A stretch of DNA of 64,000 nt from Pempheris klunzingeri (lineage: Eukaryota > Chordata > Actinopteri > Acropomatiformes > Pempheridae): positions 5,926,006-5,990,005 of the forward strand of contig NC_092027.1 in the NCBI RefSeq assembly GCF_042242105.1, written 5' to 3'. Position numbers and translations under genes: made by a program. Each line of letters begins with the position of its first letter. Position 1 is the stretch's first letter. Below, piece by piece: positions 11,901 through 23,740 of the stretch. The notes beneath the pieces were generated by a model that saw only the letters and a program-made list of their open reading frames with translations, did not search any database and was not told the origin of the DNA.

Positions 11901-14900
11901 GAATGAGGAGATGGATGGCCGGCAGCGCCACTGCGACCGTCTTTCATAAGCCGGCCTTTGTTGAAAAACCTCGTTAGGGTTGTTGATTTGGGTTAGCGGG
12001 CCAGAAGCTGGGGAAGCGGCTGTGCGTGTGTGTATGAAAAGGTGTGAAATGATGATTTCCTGTTATTTCGTGCATCACATTGGCTTGTTAAATTACAAGC
12101 ACCATAAGTCATCCACAGGCAATCGTGCAGACATGAAGCCCGCCTGAGCTGGTCGATGTGGCTGAAAACATAATGATATTGATGAGGATATTTTCTATTA
12201 TCAGTATACAGATGGGTGTTTTAGATATAGGGCCAACTAAAACAGCCAAAAGGGCTTCCATACTTCTGGCCGTAGACTCTCCAGGAGGGATGATGTTTTG
12301 ATGATGGTGTTCATTGGAGTTGAGATCTGGTGACCATAGCACACGATTTACCATTCATTTCATACTCCAAGTATTCAGTGACAACTTGGAAGCATCTGCT
12401 TGTCGTCCGTTTTTATATTTGATCATTTTAATATGTCAGATGCTGCGAGCTGTATCCACTGCTCTGTGCTACGAGGCATCAAATCTAAAAGTAATAGAAG
12501 ATGATATATAAACACATAAATAGGGTTTTATGAGTAAAATAAAGGTAAAGATAAGCTACAACTGAATGAAAGAGATTTGAGACTTTGAGTTACAGTGCAG
12601 TGCAAGATAGGAATCACGAGTCCCACATTTAATTTAATAAAATGTTGCAGCAAACGGAAACATTTTAGGCCCCGATTTAAACTTGATGCTGCGTCTTCCT
12701 GTTTAGTTTTGACTTTGAGGACAGCACACTAACCAAGATGAGATGTATTTTGGCCATAAACTATTATGGTTTTACTTTATTTACCAATAGAAGTGTTTTA
12801 AAATCAATTATTCTCTTAAATCTAGAGTGATGTGGTCCACTTTGCATAATGATAATATTATCATATCATCGTGTGATTATGCTGAAAACGCTCCCCATCA
12901 GTAGGTAAAATGCAATAATAACAACCTGATGAGGTAGTTGTTGATATTATGACGACACCTCTCAAATGACTCTGAAGTAAAGCTGAATATTCCTACCTCC
13001 CAAAACCTGAGCCTGCCAGGATGCTAAGTAAACACAGTGTTGCTGAAAGCGCCATGAGTCACTCACCACAATGCGTAGGAGTGCTAACAAGGCATCTATT
13101 TGGCTCCTCAGGGCACTAGTTTAAACCTGATCCCTCTTTAGTCACTCGGTTTGCTCTCCCTCCTCTGTGAAGGAATCCTGAGAGCCTATCACCTGAGTGG
13201 GAACAAATGTTTGCTCAGTCGCCCCAGCTCTTCATGATGTCATCACCCTCTGAAAGGGCTGCCACCGCCGCCGTGCAAGCGCCAACCTCATTGGACGTGG
13301 TAAATATTTACCCACCAGCAATTATAGCAGCGCCGAGCGGCCTTGGAGCAACAGCCTGCTGGGTAAACAGGGTGGAGATGGGAAATAAATGAGCAGTGTG
13401 CATCTGGCAGCGGCTGACAGGGACGTGTGCTATTCAAAGCGATGACATGTACCTGTGGAAAAGGTCACTGAGGTCTTTGACAGACACCTCGCTGCCATCT
13501 GCATGTGGCAGCTGAGTCCAGACATCCCCTTATCGTCATCAGGCTCAACCCACAGGGACAGCAGCCGCGCTAAAGTGACCTTTTACCAAGCATCACCTAG
13601 TTATTACTTAGTGAAAGGCTGGCTCCCTAACTGCTGTGTCTGGTAACAGGCTGTGCCTTTTTCTTTTTTTTATTCTAACACGGTTTTGTTTTGCAAACAA
13701 TAAAAAAGAAGGTCAAACTAAAGCAACTAAGAAACTGAATCCACAATTCTTCTCTGTGTCAAATCTGAACACACAAACATGACACAAAACAAGTGTGATT
13801 TACACCTCCTAACATCATTATCTCTGATGTCCATCATAACCATTAATCTGCTTGGAAATCATAGAAAAACAACGGTTCTTATAATCCAGAACTTGCCTGA
13901 CAATAAGCACGTTTTAAAGTTTTCTTCTGTATCAAAGTAATCCAGTGGTAGCTGTGTGTACTTCCATGGGTACATTGCAAACAGGAACTGCTAATAGCTC
14001 ATTCGGCAAACTTTTAATGACAGCTGGCTCTGTTGTGTCTGAGGGGGAGTCCGCAGTGTCTTTTAAAACACATACAGTAAACTAATGCCCCAATAATGAA
14101 CATTTTCACAGCACTATACAGCCAGATTGTACATCACTGAACAAATAATAATAATGTAGTTTCTATCACCTTGTTGTAAAAACCATGAAGTAGAAAGAAT
14201 GTCTTTTTTTTTCACTTTAACAGCCTGAAGTGTGCGAGCGACGATGCGTGACAAGAGCCAAAAGCAGCAAGTCTATTTATTCCTCTGCTGGTGTATTTCA
14301 GAGCCTGGTCTGACGCATTTAAGGTCCATGGTGTGTGTTTCAGCTCTGACCCCACAGGCCCTGTTGGGATGATGTATGCACGGACAGGAATGCCAACAAT
14401 GAGCACCTTAAATCACCACTGGCTTGTTCAGATTGGACTTATGAGATCCATATGGACTACTGTTAGTCAGATCCCGGCTCAGATGAATGGCATTCCTTTC
14501 CATACTAGGCGACGTACTCTCATTTTCCGTTCCTCTCACTTTCCCCCTCTGTTGCCTTTTTTCATAAATCTCTTTTACAAACCAGCCCTCTCCCCTTCCT
14601 CCTCCTCCTCCTCTTCTCCATCTCTGCTGCTTCCTCAGAAACATGAATCCAATTCTGACTTGGCCGAGGTTTCGGCTCCTACTGCTCATGCTCCGATAAA
14701 CGTCTGCACAGTATAAGAGATGGTATTAGGATATTAACTCGGCTGCACGGCGACTCATGACTGGATACTGGGACTAAAGTCTTATGCCTCCCTGGAGACT
14801 TTCCCCTCTGCCAGGAGGCCATGCGTATGGTTCCTATTTTCGAGCCCTGTTAATGAACCCTGCCTGCTCCAGTGTGGCGATACTGGTGCGTGGGGGCAGA

Positions 14901-17900
14901 AGAGGAGTACTGGGCTCAGGGAAGGACATTCCCAGCATTCCTCTGTCTGTCTGACGCAGCAAGGAGGTCTGCAGCTCTGCTTTTAGGAGGGCGACGGCCA
15001 CGGGGGGAGGGGGATGGAAACACCGGGATTAGGAGGTGTGGAGGGACTGATTATCACTGACGGGAAAAGAGGAGGGAAAATGCGGTAAAATATTAACAGG
15101 GGCAAAAAAGTCACGAGCATAGGTGAAGCGAGCAGTTTGTGTTTTGTTTTTTTTTCCAAACAGTAATGGCACCATTATTCTGAAGCCTGTCTGCACCACA
15201 GCGTGAAAGATTTTAAAGGTGTTTTAAATCCTACAGCACAAACTGCCAGGGGTTATAACAGGGTTTGTATCAGTACCAGTGACCCCATGATCACTTCTCC
15301 AGATTTCTGGAGATTTCTGGATTCAAATACTCAGAATCCAGCCAGTCCGCCTACGACAATAAAACTACTTCTCAAATACCTTTTTATACAATAAAACGTT
15401 TAGATGAAGTCCTCGCTTGTCTGTTTTCCCATTGAGCCCTAAATCAGTTTTTAGTTCTGTATTCACAGGTTTCTCTTAATGTTTCAGCTTTTAGGCTAGA
15501 ACACTTCTACCTCATACAAATGTTATTATTCTAACCGATACAACACGCTCTTGTTTAATTCACTGCCACTGCCTTACTTTGGCCGGTTTGACCATCAGCT
15601 AATGTGTAAACTTGGGGTCGAGATAGTTTTCCTGGATCAACATTTCATAATATACATATTAGGAGAAATATTTGTTTTTTTATGCTTATTGTCCCATTTT
15701 AACTCCATTAATGAATATATTTTTTATAAAAATATATTTTTATAGTGTAGAGCTGAAATACTTGTTCAAATAATCAATACTCAGTCGACAGAAAATTAAC
15801 ATTTGCCCGGTTCAGCTTCTCCAGCATCAGAATTTGCTGTTTTATATCATTGCAACTTCAATATTATTTGCTTTTGGACTGTTGGTCGGACAAAACAAGA
15901 CCTTAAAAGGCTTCACCCTGGGCTCTGTGATTGGCATTTTTTGTTATTTTCTTACATTTTATTGAGAAAACATGCAATCTATTAATGAAAAAAATAATAG
16001 ATCATGAATGTAACTGCATTTCTTGGTGTTTTTGCCCTTCATTGGACGTTATACAGTACAGAGCTGACAGGAAATGGTCCCAGGTCGGCTCTCTTTGCAC
16101 TGCAGCTCCTGTTTTCTGTTTATCTCTTGGTTTCCTGGGTTCTTCACAAACAACAGGGAGGATGTTGGTCCGTCTCTGCTGCCAGAACATATTTGCCTCA
16201 ACTGTAATCACTTACTGTCCTCGGGTCACTCGAGGACTGGGAATGAAAATAGAAAAACAATGGAGGACAGATGCACAGAAGCTGGGTGGCAGGACGGGTG
16301 TGTTTGTAGTCTGTGACGTCTCGAGCACTGCTGCGCCCCAGGTGTCGTTTTTTTGAGACAGCAGCTCTGATTGTTCGTCTCTCCCCCCCGCTGTGATCGG
16401 ACAGGTGGTGACCCCGACCAGAGTGGGACAGTCCTACACCTACAGCCCAGGACAGCACAACCAGCAGGACCTCTATGATGTCCCACCCAGTAGATCACAG
16501 GGATCACAGGGGGTACGTGTCTCATGTTCCCACAGCATGTCCAGTACACCAGTGTGACCTTTTCTGTCTACTTAGAAGTCTAATAATAAAGTCTAATGTA
16601 AATGGAGTCATGCAAATAACCACTAGTGGACACTCTGATTGTCTTTTAAGGGGATTTAAGGGATATTTTGCCCTAAATTTGTTATTTACATCTAATTCTG
16701 AAACTCCTAAAGAACTCCATTCTAATAAAAAAAAATTTTTTTAAAAAGTAATCAAACCAAACATTAAAAGTCCAAGTCAAAATAAAATTTTCTGCAATAT
16801 CAGTTTGTATAAATCTTACTGGCTCATGTCAGAGTCTTTGCATATTTTGGCTCGTTTACTACAAATCTCACATACTTTCCTACATTCTCAGGCAACATTC
16901 ATCTGAATATTAAAACAAAAAATCAGTCAGCAGATTCTTGAAACTTGTAAATTCCACCACAGTGGGCATCAGGTCTGCGTTATTCTTTTTTTAATCAATG
17001 TTGTGATGTTGTTATGGGGAATCATTAACGAAGGCTTGAGGCTTCTTTGTGGTGGATTACACAACTTCAACGTGTTTCAGGAATTTAAAAAATAACCCAA
17101 GTTATGTTTTCACCACACAGAAATAAATGAAAGACGACGGCAAAAAATACATCCTAAAAGGTGAAAACGTGTAAAACGTTCTTAGCTGACAAACACACTA
17201 GTGTCTGTTTAACTGTCAAAGCTTAAATGTTTTATTTGTTGTGTTTTCTACAAAATCAGTCATAGTTTTTGTCTTTCTGCTCTTATCTACAACAGTTCAA
17301 CATGTGAAAATAAATAAACTGAACATTCAAACTAACAAGAATGATGAAAATTGTTTAAGACAGTGGAAAATGTGTATTTGTCAGAACAAGAAAGCTGTTT
17401 CTTTGATCTTCAGCATGTTCCTGTTTTAATCTACCACATACCCTGTTCTCTGCAGTGACCTTCTTTTCTCAGAAAGGATCCTTGACAATTATAGTTTTGT
17501 CGTGTCATCTTGCTTTAAGCTGATAAATCCTTCAGTGATGATAGTTTCACCCACTGAAAGAAGCTACTTTTATGGTACACTGTGTTATTTAAAGCAAAAC
17601 AAAATAAAAGGCTGAACCTTAATTACATAAGATCAATTCATTTTTTAAAGTACAAACTAGTTCTTCATGATCACAGCTCACACTAGAAGTTTTATATATG
17701 TTTCTCTTATTTGATGTTTATCTAATTCTGCATTTTAGGTGTACGATATTCCACCTGGTCAGATGTATCCAGGCGCCAGAAACCAAGGAGTCTACGATGT
17801 CCCTCCGTCTCAAATGGACCTCCGGACACAAGGCGTTTACGACATACCTCCCTCTTCACAAGGGGTAAGAGAACATTTCAACAACTATATAACCTTCCAC

Positions 17901-20900
17901 CACAATGAAAGGACACATTAGTCAGACGCTCCATTTATATCAGTCAAATAAAGAAAATTAAGGAAGTGGTGGCTGCTTATGACCAGAAAATGTTATTTTA
18001 TGTTTATTGATACAGTTCCTAGTATTTCTCTTAATTGTCTATAATAAATGAATAATACGTCAAATGTCATATTTATGACATTCTTGCGGCGGCGCTAAAT
18101 GAAAGCTTTGCCTGCCAGGAGAGTTTAACCAAAACTCCTTGAGTATGGTTCTGTGTCTGAACTCTCCAGCAAGGGAAAAAGAAAAGAGTCAAGGACATAA
18201 CTCGTCTCTTTCCAGACCCTCTAAGATTTCACCAGACTTCCAGACCCGACCAGGCAGAGCGCCATAAATTTGTTTGTAATAACCTGAAATATGCTGGGAC
18301 CTGTTATTTGCGTCCTTCTTAATTACAGTTTGGGCCGGCCTGTCTAGCTGTAAAGAGTGCGTTTCAAGGCTGATGGAAATCACTTACAGGCCACCATTTT
18401 ATTCAACCCCATCATGCTCTGTATGTGTACGTCAGAACAAACAATCTGCTCTGTCCAGCTAGCGGGAGGTAAAAGCTTCGCTGTGCTCTGACTCTGCAGT
18501 AGAGGAAGAAACTCTGAGGTATCTAAATATGCCAAGAGGTCTTTCACTTCCTCAATCTCTAACTGCAGCGCTGCAGTACAAACTGTATCCGGTGAAAACC
18601 CGCTGACATTCAGGGCCTTAACACACACTTAGCTGGTTACAGTCGACTTATTCCAGTAAGCTGATTTCTGAAATGTCATGCAAATAAGAGAACTGGGTTT
18701 TCCTAATCAGGGTGACAGACTAGAGAGTCCTGATTTCCCCAGGGAGATTTCACCTAGAGAACGCAGATCTCTTGTGCATGTGTACATCTAATCGGCTCTC
18801 TACAAGTACAAGTGCACAACAGCATGCAGGGTTATGCTTTTATCAAGGGCTTGAATTTGAATATACGCCTTTAAAAGTGCCTGATTTTCAACATAATCTG
18901 GCGTTTCATCCACACAATCACTCCTGCACACCAAAAATCTTTTAATATATTGAAATGAAACGACCCCGTTATCATATTTTGTTGTGTGACAATATCGTAA
19001 ACCCATATATAAATAAATTAGATGTGATGATAAAGACATTTCTTGGTGTAGGCACCTTAAAAGTGCTTGAGCGCTGTATGAATAATAAGTCCGACTAAAA
19101 CTGTAACTTCTAAACTAAAATGTAGCCTCCAAACGTCTGAATGAGTCTTGTTCAATGGATGAACATTTGACTATTTGTCAAAAAATCTGATTACAGACTG
19201 GCTGGATTTGCGGTAACCAGGTAATTGCCTTGTAGGTGAATGTGTGCTCCGATTAACTGCATAACCTGATTTGTCTGAGTAACCTGGTTACTTGCGGACA
19301 TCGCGGTCCTGATTTACAACTGAAAGATGATCGGGGGATGTTTTGCACTAATTTTACTGTCAGGCTGATGAAAAACAGCCTGACGTGAGTCTAATGTAAC
19401 CGTGTTCAGCTGCACAGCCATCAGAAACAGGAACAGGCAGGTTTACTGGTGGTTTTGGTGAGACTGAAGATTAATTCCATGTTTTATTGCTCATTACATG
19501 ATGTAAGGGCTACTGTTTGTAGAGAAATGATGGTATGATAGAAAAATAAATGAATGAAATTGAATAAAAGTTAATCAAAGGAACCTCCTGTTTCTTGTAT
19601 GTGCATGACACAATGAAATAAATTACTAATTTAAACACAATGATTGATGATACTGCTGAATGTGACCCTAATGATTGTCCTCGCCTGCAGGTCTACTCGG
19701 TGCCTCCCTGCAGGACCAACCCCGCCCTCCAGGAGGGAAACTACGACTTCCCGCAGCCTCTCAAACACAAGCAGGAAGGCATCTACGACGTACCGCCACC
19801 TGCCCTCACCAAGCCCTCACAGAGCCCCCAGTCGCATTATGACTTCCCCCCCAGTGTGGAGGCTCCTGCCCACCACCAACACCCAAATACCAACGGCAAT
19901 GAAGGCATTTACGACGTACCCCCACCCGCCCTACACTCAGGGGCGGGGTCACAGAGGGACGTGTATGACATCCCCCGGGGCATGCAGCCCTCCCAGCACA
20001 GAGCCTCGCCCGCCGACAGAGACGGAAGCAAAGGCATCTATGACATCCCGGCATCTGCGGTAGCAGACGTGATGGACGGCGTGAACCGCCTGTCGTTTTC
20101 CAGCACCGGCAGCACACGCAGCAGCATGTCCACCTCCTCGTCCTCCACGGGCTCCAGCTCCGAGGGCCGCCTCGCTCTGGACGTGGATGCTGCCGTCCAG
20201 AGGTTGTACCGCCTGCAGCAGGCCGTGGAGGCCTCAGTCGGGGCTTTGCATTCGATGGCAGCTTCCCCTCACTGGAGGACTTTTCCCTTCATGGAGCGCC
20301 GCGCTAACGACGTCCGCACAGTGCTAGACAGGGTCCGGGCCGCTCTGGGGGACTTTGTTGTGTTTGGTAGAGGGGCTGCTGCAAATGCCACAGCTCTATC
20401 AGACTCCAGCCTGCACAGCAAGCTGAAAAGGCAGCTGGGGCGCCTGGAGGATTCGCAGCAGATCCTCCTGCAGATCTACCAGGTCCTGGAGAACTGCAGC
20501 TGGGCTCTGAACGCCCTGGTGTCCTCCGGCAAGCACCACAACAAAACCGACGACCTGGATCGCTTCGTCATGGTCTCCAGGACTCTTCCCGATGACGCCA
20601 AGCAGCTGGCCTCCACGATAGGCAGCAATGCGGAGCTGCTGTTTAGGCGGATGCACATGGACGGGTCTTTCTCTATCGGCAGCACACCTGATGAGAACAT
20701 GATCCACCCGCTCACCTCCCCCTCCTCTGATAACGACAACTACGGAGGGCCGACAAAGCCGTTCCCTGTGCCCTCCAGCCAAGACAAAGACAACATGAAC
20801 AACAGTGAGAAGTGTGTGAAGAGCTGGATGGAGGACTATGATTACGTACATCTGCAGGTAAATCCCCACAGAGAGAGAAACTCTGTAGATCTGTATGTTA

Positions 20901-22684
20901 AAGCCCGTATGAGAGGTCCTTTAATTTATGTCCTGACTTGTTTCTGTAATAGCCTGACTGAAGCTGTTTTTTATGATGACCTGCTTCACTATTTCATCCT
21001 AAATTAATGTGTTTTGTCAGCAACAACTGTTAATTTAAATCCAGTTGCTTTTATAGCCAATATATAGCCTGTAATCTGATGATTTAATGCAGCAAAGGTC
21101 TGCCAATCCTCTGTTTTTTTTCAGGATTTTAAGATTTATAACCTTGCTCTCGCTCCTTTATTTGCTTTATTTGCAATGATTTATACTGCAGAGAGTATTG
21201 CTGATTCCTGCAGGATGCACCGATGGTTAAACCTCGGCTTTTCTCACCTACTTGTTTTCCTCCGCAGGGCAAAGACGACTTCGAGCGTCAGCAGAAGGAG
21301 CTTCTGGAGAAAGAAAACATTATCAAGCAGAGTCAAGTCCAGCTGGGCCAGGAGCAGGTGAGACTCCCACAGACTCTGCTGAAGCTGCTAGGATGTTTCT
21401 GTGGTATCAGTCATAATGTATTTATAGATAATCATACTGTACGATCACAAACACACAGCTGTTGACCTTCTGGGGCTCACTGATGCAGGGAAAAAAACAT
21501 TCGGCCCTTTTGTTGTAGCCAGATGGCACCGCTAGCAGAACAGAAAATAATTACTCTGAGAGATTATATTAACCAACAAGTAAATCTAAATAATGACAAT
21601 CACATCTGATCCAACCACAGCTCTGATTAACCACTCTTAACAAATGTTTTTGGGTTTTAGAGCAATATTTGCTTATTTAGTCACCATTTAATGTTAAAAA
21701 CAAATATTTATTAAGATTTGAAACCGAGTGTTCAGGGGTTTTAACTTTCTTAGTCCTTCTTAGTTTGATTCCCCAAACTTTGCATCAGTTTTGACCTTTG
21801 AGTAGCAGCTAAAGATTATTCTCATTACTGATTAATCTGCTGACTAACATGAAAAATGCTCATGTCATGTCTGAACCCGCAAGCAGCAAATATTAAACAT
21901 TTTTGTTTAAAAAAAGACTGAAACTAATCAATCAAAATAGTTGATCGATGGTCTCTTGATAGACTAATCGATTAATCAAGCAGCTGTGGTAAGGGAGCAG
22001 AATTTAAACTTCTTATATAAGGTCGTGTTCTGTGGAAATCTGACTTACATGATACGATCTCAGTAAAATCCGAAGGTTGTGGCACATTTACACGTTAACA
22101 AGCGAAAATAATCTGAACTCTGTCACCGCTCACAGATCAATCAGTTCAAGAAGCTGGAGCAGGAGGTGATCAAACCCGTGGAGAACGACATCACGCAGTG
22201 GATCTCGCACCAGCACTCGGGCGTGACCTCGCCCCCCTCCTCGGACTCGTCCTCCTGCCTGTCCCCCGCCACCCATGTGTGCGCTCGGGACCGCCAGCTG
22301 CTCGGCTTCTACTCCGAGCAGTGCGAGCAGCACTTTGTCACGCTCCTCAGCGCCGTGGACGCCTTCTTCGACTGCGTCGGCGCCGGGCAGCCCCCCCGCA
22401 TCTTCGTGGCGCACAGCAAGTTCGTCATCCTCAGCGCCCACAAACTGGTCTTCATCGGAGACACTCTGTCCAGGCAGGCCGCGGCCCCCGAGGTGGCCAA
22501 CAGGGTGATGAACTCCAGTAACGTGCTGTGCGACTTGTTAAAGACGGTGGTGGCTGCGACTAAAACGGCCGCCCTGAACTACCCAAACACAGCCGCCATC
22601 CAGGAGATGGTGGACAGAGTCACTGACCTCTCGCACCACTCGCAGCAGTTCAAAGAACAGCTGCTGCAAATGGCCAATTTGTGA
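5510..22684 (+). CDS. nedd9: NEDD9 (HEF1/Cas-L) adhesion docking protein; first exon missing
   Basis: This is a Cas-family scaffold of focal adhesions that is phosphorylated by FAK and Src kinases and recruits Crk. Coding exons are 5510-5926, 16405-16512, 17739-17864, 19691-20857, 21268-21357 and 22136-22684. All junctions are GT/AG and all introns are phase 0, giving 818 residues plus a missing short first exon (human NEDD9 is 834). In order there are: an SH3 domain (about residues 2-62 of exon 2); a substrate region with many YxVP, YDVP, YDIP and YDFP motifs; a Ser-rich helical bundle; a YDYVHLQ Src-binding motif; and a C-terminal FAT-like domain. NEDD9 is preferred over BCAR1 because of the SH3 stretch with IEQNTGGLEGWWLCSLHG, the block NRLSFSSTGSTRS, and DDLDRFVMV. 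The neighbouring smim13 supports this, since the two genes are also neighbours in human. Confidence 0.95.
5976..6420. repeat. MITE-like element copy, possibly interrupted
   Basis: The left end reads gggctgcaactaatgact with ATTAATC words following. A matching right half, including 'cattctcacatttgaaaggctgg' and a closing 'caatcaactaatcgtttga', appears at about 6290-6420. The sequence between about 6056 and 6290 does not look like the family interior and may be an insertion. The element starts about 50 bp downstream of the nedd9 SH3-exon donor. Confidence 0.5.
10895..11005. repeat. Fragment of the same MITE-like family
   Basis: A poly-T run (about 10902-10919) is followed by a family interior segment, 'aaacccaaagagattcagtgtcatgt'. 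A similar segment occurs at about 44450-44480 in a better-preserved copy. Terminal repeats are not seen. Confidence 0.45.
15748..16010. repeat. MITE-like element copy, inverted orientation
   Basis: The interior segment includes 'cttttggactgttggtcgg' and 'ggcattttttgttattttctt'. It ends in the AT-rich tail 'aaaaaaataatagatcatga', characteristic of the reverse orientation of the ATTAATC family. It sits about 400 bp before the second coding exon of nedd9 in this window. Confidence 0.45.
16405..16512 (+). CDS. nedd9: nedd9 small substrate-region exon (36 codons)
   Basis: The acceptor is cggacag and the donor is GGG|gtacgt, with exactly 36 codons in phase 0. The exon encodes VVTPTRVGQSYTYSP and a LYDVPPS motif. 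It corresponds to the human NEDD9 segment reading VITPVRTGHGYVYEYP, so the assignment is secure despite its shortness. Confidence 0.92.
16513..17738 (+). other. nedd9: nedd9 intron 3
   Basis: AT-rich intronic sequence between two phase-0 exons. I see no repeat element with clear ends and no coding potential. Confidence 0.8.
17739..17864 (+). CDS. nedd9: nedd9 small substrate-region exon (42 codons)
   Basis: The acceptor is tgcattttag and the donor is GGG|gtaaga. The 42 codons carry three phosphotyrosine-type motifs (VYDIPPG, VYDVPPS, VYDIPPS) spaced by 13-17 residues. The exon starts exactly at the Val-Tyr of the first motif. Confidence 0.93.
17865..19690 (+). other. nedd9: nedd9 intron 4
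   Basis: No coding or repeat structure with clear ends was recognised. The frame is open for 51 bases upstream of the next acceptor, which is intron and not coding. Confidence 0.75.
19691..20857 (+). CDS. nedd9: nedd9 large central exon: YxxP motifs and Ser-rich helical bundle
   Basis: This 389-codon exon runs from tcgcctgcag to CTGCAG|gtaaat. It starts with VYSVPP and contains further YDFP, YDVP and YDIP sites. Next comes a serine-rich segment (NRLSFSSTGSTRSSMSTSS) leading into the helical bundle, with DDLDRFVMVSRTLPDDAKQL matching NEDD9. A caspase-type DVMD tetrapeptide is at 20066-20077, where human NEDD9 has DLVD. The exon ends with EDYDYVHLQ, the Src SH2/SH3-binding site. Confidence 0.95.
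20858..22135 (+). other. nedd9: nedd9 introns 5 and 6 flanking a 90-bp exon
   Basis: Intron 5 is 20858-21267 and intron 6 is 21358-22135. Intron 6 contains a degraded MITE-like copy at about 21800-21985 with GATTAATC words and 'actaatcgattaatcaagcagctg'. Nothing else was recognised. Confidence 0.75.
21268..21357 (+). CDS. nedd9: nedd9 30-codon coiled exon
   Basis: The acceptor is cctccgcag and the donor is GAGCAG|gtgaga. It encodes GKDDFERQQKELLEKENIIK and a short Gln-rich tail. Human NEDD9 has nearly the same residues directly after YDYVHLQ. Confidence 0.95.
22136..22684 (+). CDS. nedd9: nedd9 last coding exon, C-terminal FAT-like domain
   Basis: The exon begins after accgctcacag and ends at TGA 22682-22684, giving 182 residues. 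It carries the most conserved Cas-family block: DRQLLGFYSEQCE, then PPRIFVAHSKFVILSAHKLV and FIGDTLSRQ. This four-helix domain mediates Cas-family dimerisation and binding to partners such as BCAR3 and SH2D3C in other vertebrates. The exon is G/C-rich compared with the surrounding intron. Confidence 0.96.
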   Translation: MNQFKKLEQEVIKPVENDITQWISHQHSGVTSPPSSDSSSCLSPATHVCARDRQLLGFYSEQCEQHFVTLLSAVDAFFDCVGAGQPPRIFVAHSKFVILSAHKLVFIGDTLSRQAAAPEVANRVMNSSNVLCDLLKTVVAATKTAALNYPNTAAIQEMVDRVTDLSHHSQQFKEQLLQMANL

Positions 22685-23740
22685 TTTTCAACCATGTTGC
22701 TCCAGTGTATTTCACCACAGACTCCACGTGTACATTAATCTGGCCTAAATATATATATTTACAGTCTAAACACATATATATATATATATATTGTTCTTCA
22801 TCTTTAAGCCTGTTATGGATGTTGTAAATAGTCTGTTCTGTAAATATTTGCTATTTTTTGTGTAGATTGTTTTATATTATGGTATGGATATATATGTAGA
22901 TGCAGCCCTGGTGTCTCTGTAGGAGCATGTAGACGTTTTTCATAACATTCCTGTCATATATTATGAAGCACCTTATGAGATGTCCAGTCTTTTCGTTTTG
23001 TTTTTCTGTTTTTACCTGTAGAATGTCGTTGATGTGTCTTACTGCTGGGTGTGACAGTAAATCCTGTAAATCACGTTAATGTCGATATGTGTGTGTGGAG
23101 CTTTCCACAGAGTAAAGGATTGTTCTTAACCATGTGACTGGGCCCTTTAATTTCTCACAATGACATAACCGATATGTTGTAGTGAAAGAGACGTTCCCAA
23201 AGAGAGGAGGAGGAGGAGAGCAGAATAAGTAAGAGGAAGGTTTTGTTTGTTTTTTTTTGTCTTGTAATTTCACTTAAATGCACAAAATTTGAAACTTTTA
23301 AGTCGGAGTCAATCGGCCTTCAACACAAAGTGGGTTTTTAAAGGACAACACTGATATTTTGGACAAAAATCCTATATGATTATAATTAATTTCTATAAAT
23401 ATTGATCATTTTAATGGTGAAATGTACTACTTCCTCTCAGAAATGTAGTCACAACAATTATGGGACACTGAAAGTCAAAATAATATAAAGAATTTAAGGC
23501 TTAATAGTTTTTCTTTGCCAGTGCAACAACGACTAAACTAAACATATTCGCTTTATATTCAAGTTCGCGCTTGACCTTGGAAGTTTTCGGAATAGTTTGA
23601 CCAAAATGACCATTTCCGCTTCCATGCTCAAATACAAATCTTGTGCAATTTGTTTTTCCAGAGCTTTCAACTGCATCTTATGGTCTTCATCTTTCAATAA
23701 AAGGCTTCATTTTCAAATAAAACATCATTGCAGGTTCAGC
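22685..23740 (+). other. nedd9: Probable nedd9 3' UTR
   Basis: AT-rich sequence follows the stop codon. A TA microsatellite is at 22773-22791. Two closely spaced AATAAA signals at 23696-23701 and 23716-23721 would end an mRNA with a 3' UTR of about 1.05 kb. The exact cleavage site is inferred. Confidence 0.55.
23696..23721 (+). terminator. nedd9: Paired AATAAA polyadenylation signals for nedd9
   Basis: Two AATAAA hexamers lie 14 bp apart, about 1 kb after the nedd9 stop. They are the first canonical AATAAA hexamers I noticed on the + strand downstream of that stop. Confidence 0.5.

Larger units (their letters stand above)
5927..16404 (+). other. nedd9: nedd9 intron 2 (10.5 kb)
   Basis: The intron is bounded by gtgagg and gatcggacag. 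I see no coding exon inside it. It contains inverted-repeat element copies near 5976-6420, 10895-11005 and 15748-16010. Some stretches look G/C-balanced and less repetitive and could be conserved regulatory DNA, for example 8290-8530 and 13080-13400. The latter contains a perfect 14-bp palindrome at 13299-13312. Confidence 0.75.

Noticed and set aside
16002..16549. Several overlapping frames around the 36-codon nedd9 exon
   Set aside because: They are other-frame shadows and intron read-through; only 16405-16512 fits phase-0 splicing and NEDD9 similarity.
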